Assembly: GCF_023278045.1 (NCBI RefSeq)
Contig: NZ_CP056783.1
Coordinates: forward strand, 558,001-622,000
Length of the DNA stretch: 64,000 nt
DNA from: Flavobacterium sp. K5-23
GTDB lineage: Bacteria > Bacteroidota > Bacteroidia > Flavobacteriales > Flavobacteriaceae
Direction: 5' to 3'
The notes beneath the pieces are model-generated. The model did not search any database. It was given only the letters and a program-made list of their open reading frames with translations, and was not told where the DNA came from. Shown piece by piece: positions 1 through 7,844 of this stretch. Position 1 is the first letter of the stretch. Every line of letters starts with the position of its first letter. The position numbers and the translations under genes are program-made.

Positions 1-1
1 T

Positions 2-1150
2 ATAATTAATGAATTTTCTTTGGCCAGAAAAAGCAACTTGTTTAGCCTAAAAGTAAGCCTACTAAATACAGATAGTTCCTTAAAATCGTCTATAACTCAA
101 AACAATGATTTCGACTCCAACTTAGATTTGGATAAAAAATCTATTCAAATTAATCCGTCGTGGATAAAAAGCTGGAGTTCAAAATTTCAGTCGACTATTG
201 CGTCTAGAATTTCATATACAGATTTACAATTTTCAATTGATCGAAATTCATTTTGGAGATTTGAACCGAGTGTGAATTTGGGATACAATTTCAACATCCT
301 AAACAAACTATCCTTTAATTATTCATTAAACCACGAATTACCATCGATTAACCAATTGCAGAACAATACGTTTATATCAGATTTTCAAACTTTGCATAAT
401 AATAGTTTAGTCTCCTTTAAACAGCTAATCCCTAGAAACGAATTCTCATTAGATTATCTAAATATAAACACTAAAACTCAAAGCGTATTTTTTTCTAAAT
501 TGACGTATAGCATTACTGAAAAATTTATTTCGAATAATGGAAACTATCAAAACAACTGGGCCGAGAATCAATTCATTATAACAAATAATCAAAAACTTCT
601 AAATGGTATGGCTTATTATGATTTGAAATTTAAAAAAATGCCGTTTTCCATAAAAAACACATTTGCTTTTTTAAGTACTGATGGGTTTTCACAATTTAAC
701 GGCGTAAACAACAATGTGAAATCGCAAGTCCTCTCGAGTAAACAACAACTAATTTCTAACATAAAAAATGCTTGGATACAATTTGATCTTGGTTTCAATT
801 TCAGGCAAACCCAATTCAATCAATCCATTAATTCTTTTTCAAACAAAACCGAAGCATATCAACTGTCCTTTAATTTACGCGGTAAAATCAAAGACAAGTT
901 AAAATGGGATATAGGGATTAATAGAGATTATCAAAACTCAAGTTACACCTCAAACAGGATTGACTTCCTTAATTCCAATATTCAATACATCATATCCAAA
1001 AAGCTTAAATTAAGCTGTAATGGGTTTAATCTTTTGAATTTAGACAATAGCAAGATTGTAAAAACTAGTTTCAACGAAATTTATTTTACAGAAACAATCA
1101 CTAAAATAATGCCTGGATATATATTATTTGGTTTGAATTATTCATACTAA
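2..1150 (+). CDS. C-terminal part of an outer-membrane beta-barrel (TonB-dependent receptor type), 5' truncated by the window
   Basis: The reading frame is open from the left edge, so the start lies outside the window; the TTG at 20 is only the first start-like codon inside it. The visible 380 or so residues are alternating polar/aromatic strands rich in Asn, Ser, Phe and Tyr, as in the barrel of Bacteroidetes TonB-dependent receptors. The protein ends GYILFGLNYSY, an aromatic terminus typical of outer-membrane barrels recognised by the BAM machinery. There is no plug domain or TonB box in view because the N-terminal part is missing. The substrate cannot be told. It is followed after 30 bases by an SDR gene on the same strand. 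It could instead be another outer-membrane barrel family, but the location call is fairly safe. Confidence 0.7.
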   Translation: MINEFSLARKSNLFSLKVSLLNTDSSLKSSITQNNDFDSNLDLDKKSIQINPSWIKSWSSKFQSTIASRISYTDLQFSIDRNSFWRFEPSVNLGYNFNILNKLSFNYSLNHELPSINQLQNNTFISDFQTLHNNSLVSFKQLIPRNEFSLDYLNINTKTQSVFFSKLTYSITEKFISNNGNYQNNWAENQFIITNNQKLLNGMAYYDLKFKKMPFSIKNTFAFLSTDGFSQFNGVNNNVKSQVLSSKQQLISNIKNAWIQFDLGFNFRQTQFNQSINSFSNKTEAYQLSFNLRGKIKDKLKWDIGINRDYQNSSYTSNRIDFLNSNIQYIISKKLKLSCNGFNLLNLDNSKIVKTSFNEIYFTETITKIMPGYILFGLNYSY

Positions 1151-1180
1151 AAAATCCAACAAACTAATTATCTTTACGAA

Positions 1181-2170
1181 ATGGTATTAGTCACAGGAGG
1201 AACAGGTTTAGTAGGCGCTCATTTATTACTTCATTTGATTGAAAATGGGGAAAACGTACGTGCCATTTATCGAAAAACAGAAAGCATTGATAAAACGAAA
1301 TCCTTATTCGATTTATACAAAAAATCAAGTTTGTTTGAGGCTATTCAATGGATGCAAGCGGATATCACGGACACCCCTTCTTTAGAAAATGTTTTTAGAG
1401 ATGTTGACTTTGTCTATCATTGTGCCGCCTTAATTTCTTTTGATCCTAAAGAAGAAGATTTAGTTAGGAAAACTAATATCGAAGGAACGGCAAATATGGT
1501 GAATTTTTGTCTTGCCAAGGGAATCCAAAAACTATGTTATTTGAGTTCTATAGCTGCCCTTGGGGATTTGGCTCCCCACGAAAAAATAATCACTGAGGAA
1601 ACCGAATGGAATCCCGAAAAACCACATAGCGATTATGCCATTTCTAAATATGGCGCCGAAATGGAAATATGGCGTGGTCAGCAAGAAGGTTTGGATGTTG
1701 TGGTTTTAAACCCGGGAATTATCATTGGCCCTGGTTTTAGAGAACAGGGAAGTGGAAAGCTTTTCTCGAAAGTAGCTAGCGGCATGTCTTATTATACTTT
1801 AGGCAAAACTGGATTTGTGGCTGTTACGGATGTCGTTCAAATCGCTTTCCAATTAATGAAAAGTGAAATGCAAAACGAGCGTTTTACCCTCATTGCACAA
1901 AATATTGTATTCAGAGAAGTGATCAATAGCATTGCTGACTCCTTAAAGGTCAAGAAACCCAGTGTTCATGCAAAACCGTTTCTCATTGAAATAGGATGGA
2001 GAATAGATTGGCTATTGGCAGTTGTTTTTAATCGAAATAGAGAGTTGACTCGCGCCACTGCAAAAGCATCTTATAGTGTTCAAGAATATTCTAATGAAAA
2101 AATCAAGACCGCAATAAAAAAAGATTTCATTGATGTACATCAGTACATTAATGAAATCTCTCGTTTATAA
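1181..2170 (+). CDS. NAD(P)-dependent epimerase/dehydratase, extended SDR family
   Basis: A 329-residue cytosolic oxidoreductase. The N-terminus carries the Rossmann nucleotide-binding motif TGGTGLVG (residues 5-12). The catalytic YxxxK is Y152-AIS-K156, and Ser122/123 in YLSSIAA supply the third catalytic residue. The order and spacing fit extended SDRs of the dihydroflavonol-reductase/3-beta-hydroxysteroid-dehydrogenase-like group that use a nucleotide cofactor on a hydroxyl or carbonyl substrate; the substrate cannot be read from sequence. A near-match to the Flavobacterium -7 box (TATCTTTA) lies just upstream of the ATG. The gene converges on the DUF4296-pyrC-glycosyltransferase operon, separated by only 9 bases. 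Confidence 0.88.
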   Translation: MVLVTGGTGLVGAHLLLHLIENGENVRAIYRKTESIDKTKSLFDLYKKSSLFEAIQWMQADITDTPSLENVFRDVDFVYHCAALISFDPKEEDLVRKTNIEGTANMVNFCLAKGIQKLCYLSSIAALGDLAPHEKIITEETEWNPEKPHSDYAISKYGAEMEIWRGQQEGLDVVVLNPGIIIGPGFREQGSGKLFSKVASGMSYYTLGKTGFVAVTDVVQIAFQLMKSEMQNERFTLIAQNIVFREVINSIADSLKVKKPSVHAKPFLIEIGWRIDWLLAVVFNRNRELTRATAKASYSVQEYSNEKIKTAIKKDFIDVHQYINEISRL

Positions 2171-2179
2171 TCTCGCTAT

Positions 2180-2653
2180 TTATTCTTTTTTTAAACGTTC
2201 CCTTCTTTGTTTTATTTTTTCAGGAATCAGCTTTTTTAATGTTAAAGAATCTTTTAGTTTCAAATCAGCATTTTTCTTTTTCAACAATACTGCATTCTTC
2301 TTTTCCTCAATCTTGACCAATGAATCCGTCACAGCTTTTTCATTCTCAATTCGCTTCGTGATTTTTTCAAACATAATCTTATATTCTCCATAATTTGAAG
2401 CATAATAAACATTATTTTGAGCAAATTGAAGACTATCTATCTTGTACTTTTTATAAATATATTTTGAAGGGTTTATATTATTGGTCTCTAAAGAAGCAGG
2501 GTTTTGATATTTTATCGCGTCCAAAATAGTCAAATCATAAATAACTTCTTCCATCATCTCTTTTTCAATAAGACGTTCTGGCTTTATGATTCCTTCCTCT
2601 TTACAGCTTATAAACACTGCCAAAATCGTTAAAAGTGATAGTATTTTTTTCAT
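2180..2653 (-). CDS. DUF4296 lipoprotein
   Basis: A 157-residue protein with a lipoprotein signal peptide: MKKILSL, a hydrophobic stretch, then FISC with Cys17 as the probable lipidation site. The mature part is strongly charged and ends in a Lys/Glu-rich helix likely to be a coiled coil. The short helical segment with EKEMMEEVIYDLTILDA is characteristic of the DUF4296 family of Bacteroidetes. Function is unknown. It is the last gene of a tight minus-strand operon, three bases after pyrC, an arrangement I recognise as common in Flavobacteriia, but the order alone does not reveal a role. Confidence 0.8.
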   Translation of the reverse strand: MKKILSLLTILAVFISCKEEGIIKPERLIEKEMMEEVIYDLTILDAIKYQNPASLETNNINPSKYIYKKYKIDSLQFAQNNVYYASNYGEYKIMFEKITKRIENEKAVTDSLVKIEEKKNAVLLKKKNADLKLKDSLTLKKLIPEKIKQRRERLKKE

Positions 2654-2656
2654 TTT

Positions 2657-3997
2657 TTATCGGTCAAATAACAAACGTTTTCCTGCGCGTATTTCTTTTA
2701 CTTTAAAAGCGGAATAAACTAATTGTCCGTTTACAAGAGTATGCGTAATTCTTGATTTGAATGTAAACCCTTCAAAAGGCGACCATCCACATTTAGCAAG
2801 AATATTTTCTTTCTTAACGCTCCATGGCAAACCTGAATTCACAATAACTAAATCGGCATAATAACCCACTCTGATAAAACCTCTTTTTTCAATTTTGAAA
2901 ATTTTGGCTGGGTTATGACACATTTTCTCCACAATTTTCTCAATGCTTATTTTACCCTTGTGATACCCTTCAAACATAGCCACTACGGCATGTTGTACTA
3001 ATGGCCCTCCAGAAGGCGCTTTTAGATACGGCTGTTTCTTTTCTTCTAAAGTATGAGGCGCGTGATCAGTAGCGATAACATCAATTCTATCATCAAGTAA
3101 AGCTTCCCAAAGCGCATCACGGTCTTTAGCCGTTTTAACCGCAGGGTTCCATTTTATTAGATTCCCTTTAGTGGCATAATCATCATTTGTAAACCAAAGA
3201 TGATGCACACAAACTTCGGCAGTGATTTTCTTGTCTTCCAATGGGATTTTATTGGTAAACAAATCCATTTCTTTGGCAGTGGAAAGATGAAAAACGTGCA
3301 AGCGAGCACCTGTTTTCTTAGCAAGCGCTACTGCTTTAGAAGACGATATATAACAAGCTTCTTCTGAACGAATAAGGTGATGTGCCGTTACAGGTACATC
3401 CTCACCATATTCAGCAATATATTTTTCGGTGTTGTTTTTAATTGTCGTTTCATCTTCACAATGAACAGCGATTAACAACGGAGTACTGGAAAATATTTTC
3501 TCTAACGTAGCCTCATTATCAACTAACATATTTCCTGTTGAAGATCCTAAAAATATTTTTATTCCGGCAACATTTTTAGGATTTGTTTTTAGAACTTCTT
3601 CTAAATTATCATTGGTTGCTCCCATCATAAACGAATAATTCGCATAAGATTTTTGTGCCGCCAGTTGGTATTTTTCTTCTAATATTTCTTGGGTAACCGC
3701 ATTAGGAACCGTATTCGGTTGCTCGATAAAAGAAGTAATCCCACCAGCTACTGCTGCTCTGGATTCCGACTCAATATCTCCCTTATGTGTAAGTCCTGGC
3801 TCTCTGAAATGCACCTGATCATCGATGGCACCTGGCATCAAATAATTCCCTTCAGCATCAATAATCTTACATTGAGAAGACTTGGCACTTATGCTTTCTG
3901 CTATTTCAACAATTAAGTCGTTCTCAATTAAAACATCGCCCTCAAAAATCACCCCTTCATTTACTATTTTGGCATTCTTAATTAAAACACAATTCAT
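2657..3997 (-). CDS. pyrC: dihydroorotase (Bacteroidetes type)
   Basis: A 446-residue amidohydrolase expected to interconvert N-carbamoyl-aspartate and dihydroorotate, the third step of pyrimidine synthesis. The family signature near the N-terminus reads GAIDDQVHFREPGLTHKGD (residues 56-74), and the second signature ATDHAPHT lies in the C-terminal third. The usual metal-binding HxH is Q61-V-H63 here, so the first His is replaced by Gln; as far as I recall this IDDQVHFREPG form is typical of Bacteroidetes enzymes and not a defect. It sits between a mannosyltransferase-like gene (9 bases upstream) and a DUF4296 lipoprotein (3 bases downstream), so the three are probably co-transcribed. Allantoinase or hydantoinase is a less likely alternative. 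Confidence 0.92.
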   Translation of the reverse strand: MNCVLIKNAKIVNEGVIFEGDVLIENDLIVEIAESISAKSSQCKIIDAEGNYLMPGAIDDQVHFREPGLTHKGDIESESRAAVAGGITSFIEQPNTVPNAVTQEILEEKYQLAAQKSYANYSFMMGATNDNLEEVLKTNPKNVAGIKIFLGSSTGNMLVDNEATLEKIFSSTPLLIAVHCEDETTIKNNTEKYIAEYGEDVPVTAHHLIRSEEACYISSSKAVALAKKTGARLHVFHLSTAKEMDLFTNKIPLEDKKITAEVCVHHLWFTNDDYATKGNLIKWNPAVKTAKDRDALWEALLDDRIDVIATDHAPHTLEEKKQPYLKAPSGGPLVQHAVVAMFEGYHKGKISIEKIVEKMCHNPAKIFKIEKRGFIRVGYYADLVIVNSGLPWSVKKENILAKCGWSPFEGFTFKSRITHTLVNGQLVYSAFKVKEIRAGKRLLFDR

Positions 3998-4006
3998 TGC
4001 AATTAT

Positions 4007-4732
4007 TTATAAAGTATTTATTAATTTTTTTAATCTAAGAGCTATAACTCCCCATACGGCCTCCACTATAATAGAATTACTCATCTTAGAGACCCCTTTT
4101 GTTCTATCGGTAAAAATTATAGGAACTTCGGTAATATTGAATTTTTTACAGTAAGTTCTGTATTTCATTTCAATTTGAAAAGCATAACCCACAAATTTTA
4201 TTTTATCCAAATTCATCTCCTCGAGTACTTTCCTTTTGAAACAAACAAAACCCGCTGTGGCATCATGAATTTTCATTCCCGTTATAATGCGTACATAAAC
4301 AGAGGCAAAATAAGACATCAAAACTCGGCTCAACGGCCAATTCACCACATTTACACCCGTAACATAACGAGAACCAATTGCTAAATCAGCATTTCCAAAA
4401 TGACAAGCATTATATAACTTTTCCAGATCATTTGGATTATGGGAAAAATCGGCGTCCATTTCGAAAATATATTCGTATTTTTTAGCCAAAGCCCATTTAA
4501 AACCATGCACATAAGCAGTTCCTAATCCGGCTTTTTCCTTTCTTTGTTCCAAAAATAACTGGCCACTAAATTCTTCTTGTAGTTTAATGACTTTATCTGC
4601 AGTATGATCTGGAGAATTATCATCAATTATAAGAATATGAAAAGGTTTATGCTGAGAAAGCACCGACCTAATAATGCTCTCGATGTTTTCAATTTCGTTA
4701 TAGGTAGGAATTATAACAATACAGTCGTTCAT
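4007..4732 (-). CDS. polyprenol-phosphate mannosyltransferase-like glycosyltransferase (GT2)
   Basis: A 241-residue soluble or membrane-attached GT2 enzyme, likely to transfer a sugar from a nucleotide donor to polyprenyl phosphate. It opens with the GT-A pattern VIIPTYNEIENI, followed by LIIDDNSPDHTADKV and the metal-binding DADFSHNP. The later ATAGFVCFKRKVLE segment and length match the single-domain bacterial dolichol-phosphate-mannose synthase group without the C-terminal membrane extension. It is the first gene of the operon that continues into pyrC and the DUF4296 gene. The donor sugar is not visible in the sequence. Confidence 0.87.
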   Translation of the reverse strand: MNDCIVIIPTYNEIENIESIIRSVLSQHKPFHILIIDDNSPDHTADKVIKLQEEFSGQLFLEQRKEKAGLGTAYVHGFKWALAKKYEYIFEMDADFSHNPNDLEKLYNACHFGNADLAIGSRYVTGVNVVNWPLSRVLMSYFASVYVRIITGMKIHDATAGFVCFKRKVLEEMNLDKIKFVGYAFQIEMKYRTYCKKFNITEVPIIFTDRTKGVSKMSNSIIVEAVWGVIALRLKKLINTL

Positions 4733-4821
4733 ATTTCGAGTAATTTCACGGCAAAAGTAACCTTTTTATCGCATTTGATTCATAATAAATTTATAATAAA
4801 AAGAATGAAACAAAAAATTAG

Positions 4822-4829
4822 TAAATTTG
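4822..4829 (+). promoter_or_regulatory. -7 box of the DUF4271-hemD promoter
   Basis: TAAATTTG is an exact match to the Flavobacterium/Bacteroides -7 consensus TAnnTTTG and lies 8 bases before the ATG at 4837, implying a very short leader. No good -33 TTTG is seen at the usual distance. Confidence 0.55.
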
Positions 4830-4836
4830 CCTCGCT

Positions 4837-5508
4837 ATGACTGAATACGTACTTGATCCAAGAATCACCGAAAACAAAGACTGGGCTACACTTTTATTTG
4901 TGTTGTCATTCGCTATTATTGCCATCACTAAATCCGCTTTTGAAAGTCGGTTTAGAGATTTTGTAAACCTTCTTTTCTCAGATAAATACAATAAAGTTTA
5001 CAGAGACAGCAGCCAAATCAAAAGTGGATTTACCATCTCATTATTTTTTGTACAGATTATTTCACTGGCTTTTTTCATTCAGCTTACACTGAATCTCTTT
5101 GGTTATGCCTCAAAAACAGATTGGATACTTTACATCCAACTCTCCACCTTTCTTATCTTCTTTATTTTTGCAAAATATCTAATTGAAAAAATTATTGCTA
5201 CAGCCTTTAATATTGAGGAATTCATGGAGCAATTCAATCTTCGAAAGGTTACTTATCGAACGTATATCGGATTATTCATACTCCCAATCAACATTATACT
5301 GTTCTATTACGATAGTATTCCCAAAATAATTCCAATCAGCATCGTAGCTATAGTACTGATTTCAAACATAATAACCTATGTCGCTTCAATTAAAAACCAT
5401 CAAAATCTAATATTCGGCAAGTTGTTTTATTTTATTTTATATCTTTGCACTTTGGAAATAGCCCCCTATTTTTTTATGTATTATTGGTTTACAAAAGGTA
5501 GCGCTTAG
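4837..5508 (+). CDS. DUF4271 integral membrane protein
   Basis: A 223-residue inner-membrane protein with about six hydrophobic segments (first around residues 18-33, others near 65-90, 98-120, 145-160, 165-182 and 195-215). The loop between the third and fourth helices contains NIEEFMEQFNLRKVTY, and the gene precedes a uroporphyrinogen-III synthase, the combination I associate with DUF4271. Function is unknown. It is separated from hemD by 12 bases and very probably co-transcribed with it. It is transcribed divergently from the glycosyltransferase-pyrC operon. Confidence 0.8.
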   Translation: MTEYVLDPRITENKDWATLLFVLSFAIIAITKSAFESRFRDFVNLLFSDKYNKVYRDSSQIKSGFTISLFFVQIISLAFFIQLTLNLFGYASKTDWILYIQLSTFLIFFIFAKYLIEKIIATAFNIEEFMEQFNLRKVTYRTYIGLFILPINIILFYYDSIPKIIPISIVAIVLISNIITYVASIKNHQNLIFGKLFYFILYLCTLEIAPYFFMYYWFTKGSA

Positions 5509-5520
5509 AAAAAGTTAAAT

Positions 5521-6273
5521 ATGAAAGTGAAAACAATTTTGGTGTCACAACCCGAGCCTAAAGTGGAAAATTCTCCATACTTTGAGCTCCAACAAAAGCA
5601 TAAAGTAAAAATTGATTTCAGACCTTTTATTCACATAGAAGGAGTTAATGCTAAAGAGATTCGACTACAAAAAATCGATCTTAATCATTATACTGCAATT
5701 ATTTTAACCAGTAGAAATGCTGTAGATCATTTTTTCAGAGTAGCTGAGGAAATGCGTTTCAAAGTACCAGAAGGATTAAAATATTTCTGCCAATCTGAAG
5801 CTGTTGCATTCTACCTGCAAAAATACGTTGTCTATAGAAAACGTAAAATTTACGTAGGACCTAAAGACTTCGCAGACCTGTCTCCATTGATTAAAAAGTA
5901 CAAAGACGAAAAATTTCTTTTACCCGCTTCAGATCAATTAAATGCTGATGCTCCAATCACTCTTAATAACTTAAAAGTAGACTGGACTCAAGCTGTTTTT
6001 TACAAGACTGTAATGAGTGATCTTTCGGATTTAGCTGATGTTTATTATGATGTTTTGGCTTTCTTTAGCCCTACAGGAATAAAATCATTGTTTAAAAACT
6101 TTCCAGACTTTGAACAAAACAATACTAGAATAGCGGTTTTCGGTAGCTCAACTCAAAAAGAAGCATTAGACCACGGTTTAAGAGTAGATATTCTTGCACC
6201 AACACCTAATACTCCTTCAATGACAATGGCACTAGAAAAATACATTGTAGAAGCAAACAAAGGAGCTAAATAA
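5521..6273 (+). CDS. hemD: uroporphyrinogen-III synthase family protein
   Basis: A 250-residue cytosolic protein of the HemD fold, which closes hydroxymethylbilane to uroporphyrinogen III in haem synthesis. Diagnostic stretches are TAIILTSRNAVDHFF (about residues 58-72), the central VDWTQAVFYKT, and the C-terminal LAFFSPTGIKSLF and AVFGSSTQKEALDHGL. HemD is poorly conserved, so the call rests on this pattern, length and two-lobed order. It follows the DUF4271 membrane gene by 12 bases and ends just before a strong intrinsic terminator, so the two form a short operon. Confidence 0.88.
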   Translation: MKVKTILVSQPEPKVENSPYFELQQKHKVKIDFRPFIHIEGVNAKEIRLQKIDLNHYTAIILTSRNAVDHFFRVAEEMRFKVPEGLKYFCQSEAVAFYLQKYVVYRKRKIYVGPKDFADLSPLIKKYKDEKFLLPASDQLNADAPITLNNLKVDWTQAVFYKTVMSDLSDLADVYYDVLAFFSPTGIKSLFKNFPDFEQNNTRIAVFGSSTQKEALDHGLRVDILAPTPNTPSMTMALEKYIVEANKGAK

Positions 6274-6298
6274 ATTTAGAACCCCTTTAAAATATAAA

Positions 6299-6331
6299 AA
6301 AAAACCATTCGTCAAAACGAATGGTTTTTTT
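6299..6331 (+). terminator. intrinsic terminator after hemD
   Basis: Perfect 12-bp stem (6301-6312 with 6317-6328) around a CAAA loop, followed by a T tract. Confidence 0.85.
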
Positions 6332-6384
6332 ATGCCTTTACCCCAATTAAAACCTCAACCCGTCAATAATTGTTCTTTTTTAAT

Positions 6385-6414
6385 TAAATTTGGTTTTCAA
6401 TTAAAACTAAATTT
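6385..6414 (+). promoter_or_regulatory. promoter with overlapping palindrome upstream of the Lrp/AsnC gene
   Basis: TAAATTTG at 6385-6392 matches the -7 consensus. The sequence 6386-6414 is an inverted repeat: AAATTTGGTTTT and AAAACTAAATTT pair at 11 of 12 positions around the centre CAATT. A palindrome covering the gene's own promoter is what an autorepressing Lrp/AsnC regulator would bind. Binding is inferred. Confidence 0.5.
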
Positions 6415-6440
6415 AAGGTTTTAGTTTCAAATAGTAAATT

Positions 6441-6911
6441 ATGAAAATTAATTCCCTGCAAATAGAAATAGACGGTATCGATAAAGAAATTTTAAGATTT
6501 CTAATGGAAGATGCCAGAAAACCCATACTTCAAATTGCCAATAAAATTGGAATTTCAGGAGCCGCTATCCACCAGCGATTGCGCAAGCTGGAACAATCTG
6601 GAGTGATATCGGGATCTAAATTTGTGGTGAACCAAAAAGTACTAGGATACAACACTATGGCCTTTGTTGGGATTTACCTTGACAAAGCAGCCCGAAATCC
6701 AGAAGCCGTAAGAGATTTAAGAAAAATCCCCGAAGTATTGGAATGTCATTACACCACCGGAAATTGGTCCATATTGATAAAAATTATCTGTAGAGACAAT
6801 GAACATTTAATGCAATTACTCAACACTAAAATCCAGGCAATCGAGGGCGTTTCCAGAACAGAAACCTTTATTTCTCTAGACCAACAAATTGACAGACAGA
6901 TACAGTTGTAA
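6441..6911 (+). CDS. Lrp/AsnC family transcriptional regulator
   Basis: A 156-residue DNA-binding regulator. Residues 10-60 form the winged helix-turn-helix (IDKEILRFLMEDARKPILQ, then IGISGAAIHQRLRKLEQSGV), and residues 70-150 the RAM/AsnC effector and oligomerisation domain with VLECHYTTGNWSILIKI. Proteins of this family form octamers and usually respond to amino acids; the effector here is unknown. It is a single-gene unit between two terminators and has a palindrome over its -7 box that suggests autoregulation. Confidence 0.92.
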   Translation: MKINSLQIEIDGIDKEILRFLMEDARKPILQIANKIGISGAAIHQRLRKLEQSGVISGSKFVVNQKVLGYNTMAFVGIYLDKAARNPEAVRDLRKIPEVLECHYTTGNWSILIKIICRDNEHLMQLLNTKIQAIEGVSRTETFISLDQQIDRQIQL

Positions 6912-6930
6912 AATTTAAATATTTCAAAAA

Positions 6931-6972
6931 AAATCCCAAATCCCAATTTATCAAGATTGGGATTTGGGATTT
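6931..6972. terminator. bidirectional terminator between the Lrp gene and the zinc peptidase
   Basis: Perfect 17-bp inverted repeat (6931-6947 with 6956-6972), made of two tandem TCCCAAA/TCCCAAT-type units, flanked by A- and T-rich stretches. It lies between convergent genes. Confidence 0.8.
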
Positions 6973-6995
6973 AATATATTGCTTATTAATTGTTT

Positions 6996-7685
6996 CTAAT
7001 CTCTTCGGCTTCCACCCATATATATCGAAATATAATATAGTAAAGTAGCAATAGACCCAAGCGCGGCTACAACATAAGTTCTAGCAGCCCATTTCAAGGC
7101 GTCTTTTGCTCCAGCTTGTTCTTGCTGCGTCAGCATTCTTTTACTCTCTAACCAAGCTAAGGCACGGTTACTGGCATCATACTCTACCGGCAAAGTTACT
7201 ATCGAAAACAAGGTTGTTGCAGCAAAAATTACAATCCCTATCAACAATAACTGTGGAAAACTTTTCATCATAAAAATCCCCGCAAGTAGAATCCATTGCA
7301 TATAAGTGGACGCGACATTTACAACAGGAACTAATTTAGAACGCATTGTCAACCACTCATACCCTACAGCGTGTTGTACCGCGTGACCACACTCGTGTGC
7401 AGCAACTGCAGCAGCCGCAGCATTGCGCTGGTTGTAAACGGCTTCACTAAGATTTACCGTTTTATTTACTGGATTATAATGATCCGTCAACTGACCCGAT
7501 ACCGAAATCACACGAACATCCCGAATTCCGTTATCAGCAAGCATTTTTTCCGCAATTTCAGCGCCTGACATTCCGTTTTGCAAGTGCAATTTAGAATACT
7601 GCTCAAACTTACTTTTCAGCCTTGAACTTACCAACCAACTCGCGAGCATAATGGCTCCGGCTAATATTAAATAACTCATTCCCAT
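6996..7685 (-). CDS. membrane zinc metallopeptidase (YugP-like)
   Basis: A 229-residue membrane protein. An N-terminal helix (about residues 4-20) is followed by a cytoplasmic-looking region with the zinc motif H97-ECG-H101, then hydrophobic segments near 128-145, 148-168 and 203-222. This layout matches the YugP-like zinc-dependent membrane peptidases, whose substrates are unknown. The gene is a single unit converging on the Lrp regulator, and faces the end of leuS on its other side. Confidence 0.87.
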   Translation of the reverse strand: MGMSYLILAGAIMLASWLVSSRLKSKFEQYSKLHLQNGMSGAEIAEKMLADNGIRDVRVISVSGQLTDHYNPVNKTVNLSEAVYNQRNAAAAAVAAHECGHAVQHAVGYEWLTMRSKLVPVVNVASTYMQWILLAGIFMMKSFPQLLLIGIVIFAATTLFSIVTLPVEYDASNRALAWLESKRMLTQQEQAGAKDALKWAARTYVVAALGSIATLLYYISIYMGGSRRD

Positions 7686-7791
7686 ATTTTCTTTTTTTTA
7701 CTAGTGAAAGTTACGAAAGAAACATCAAATTTGGAACCAATTTTACAGAATGTCAAATTGGCATTATTGAAAACCAATTTCCAAAAAACAG

Positions 7792-7838
7792 AAATTCCAA
7801 ATTCCAATCGAAACATATTTCATTGGAATTTGGAATTT
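7792..7838 (-). terminator. terminator of leuS
   Basis: Perfect 17-bp inverted repeat (7792-7808 with 7822-7838) built from two TTCCAAAT-type units, just after the leuS stop; on the minus strand it is followed by a T run. It has the same double-unit design as the hairpin at 6931-6972. Confidence 0.75.
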
Positions 7839-7844
7839 ATAAAA

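Noticed and set aside
20..1150. TTG at 20 as the real start of the first protein
   Set aside because: The frame is open upstream to the window edge and there is no signal peptide; the gene is simply cut.
2130..2393. Plus-strand frame over the DUF4296 gene
   Set aside because: Shadow of the minus-strand lipoprotein, no conserved features.
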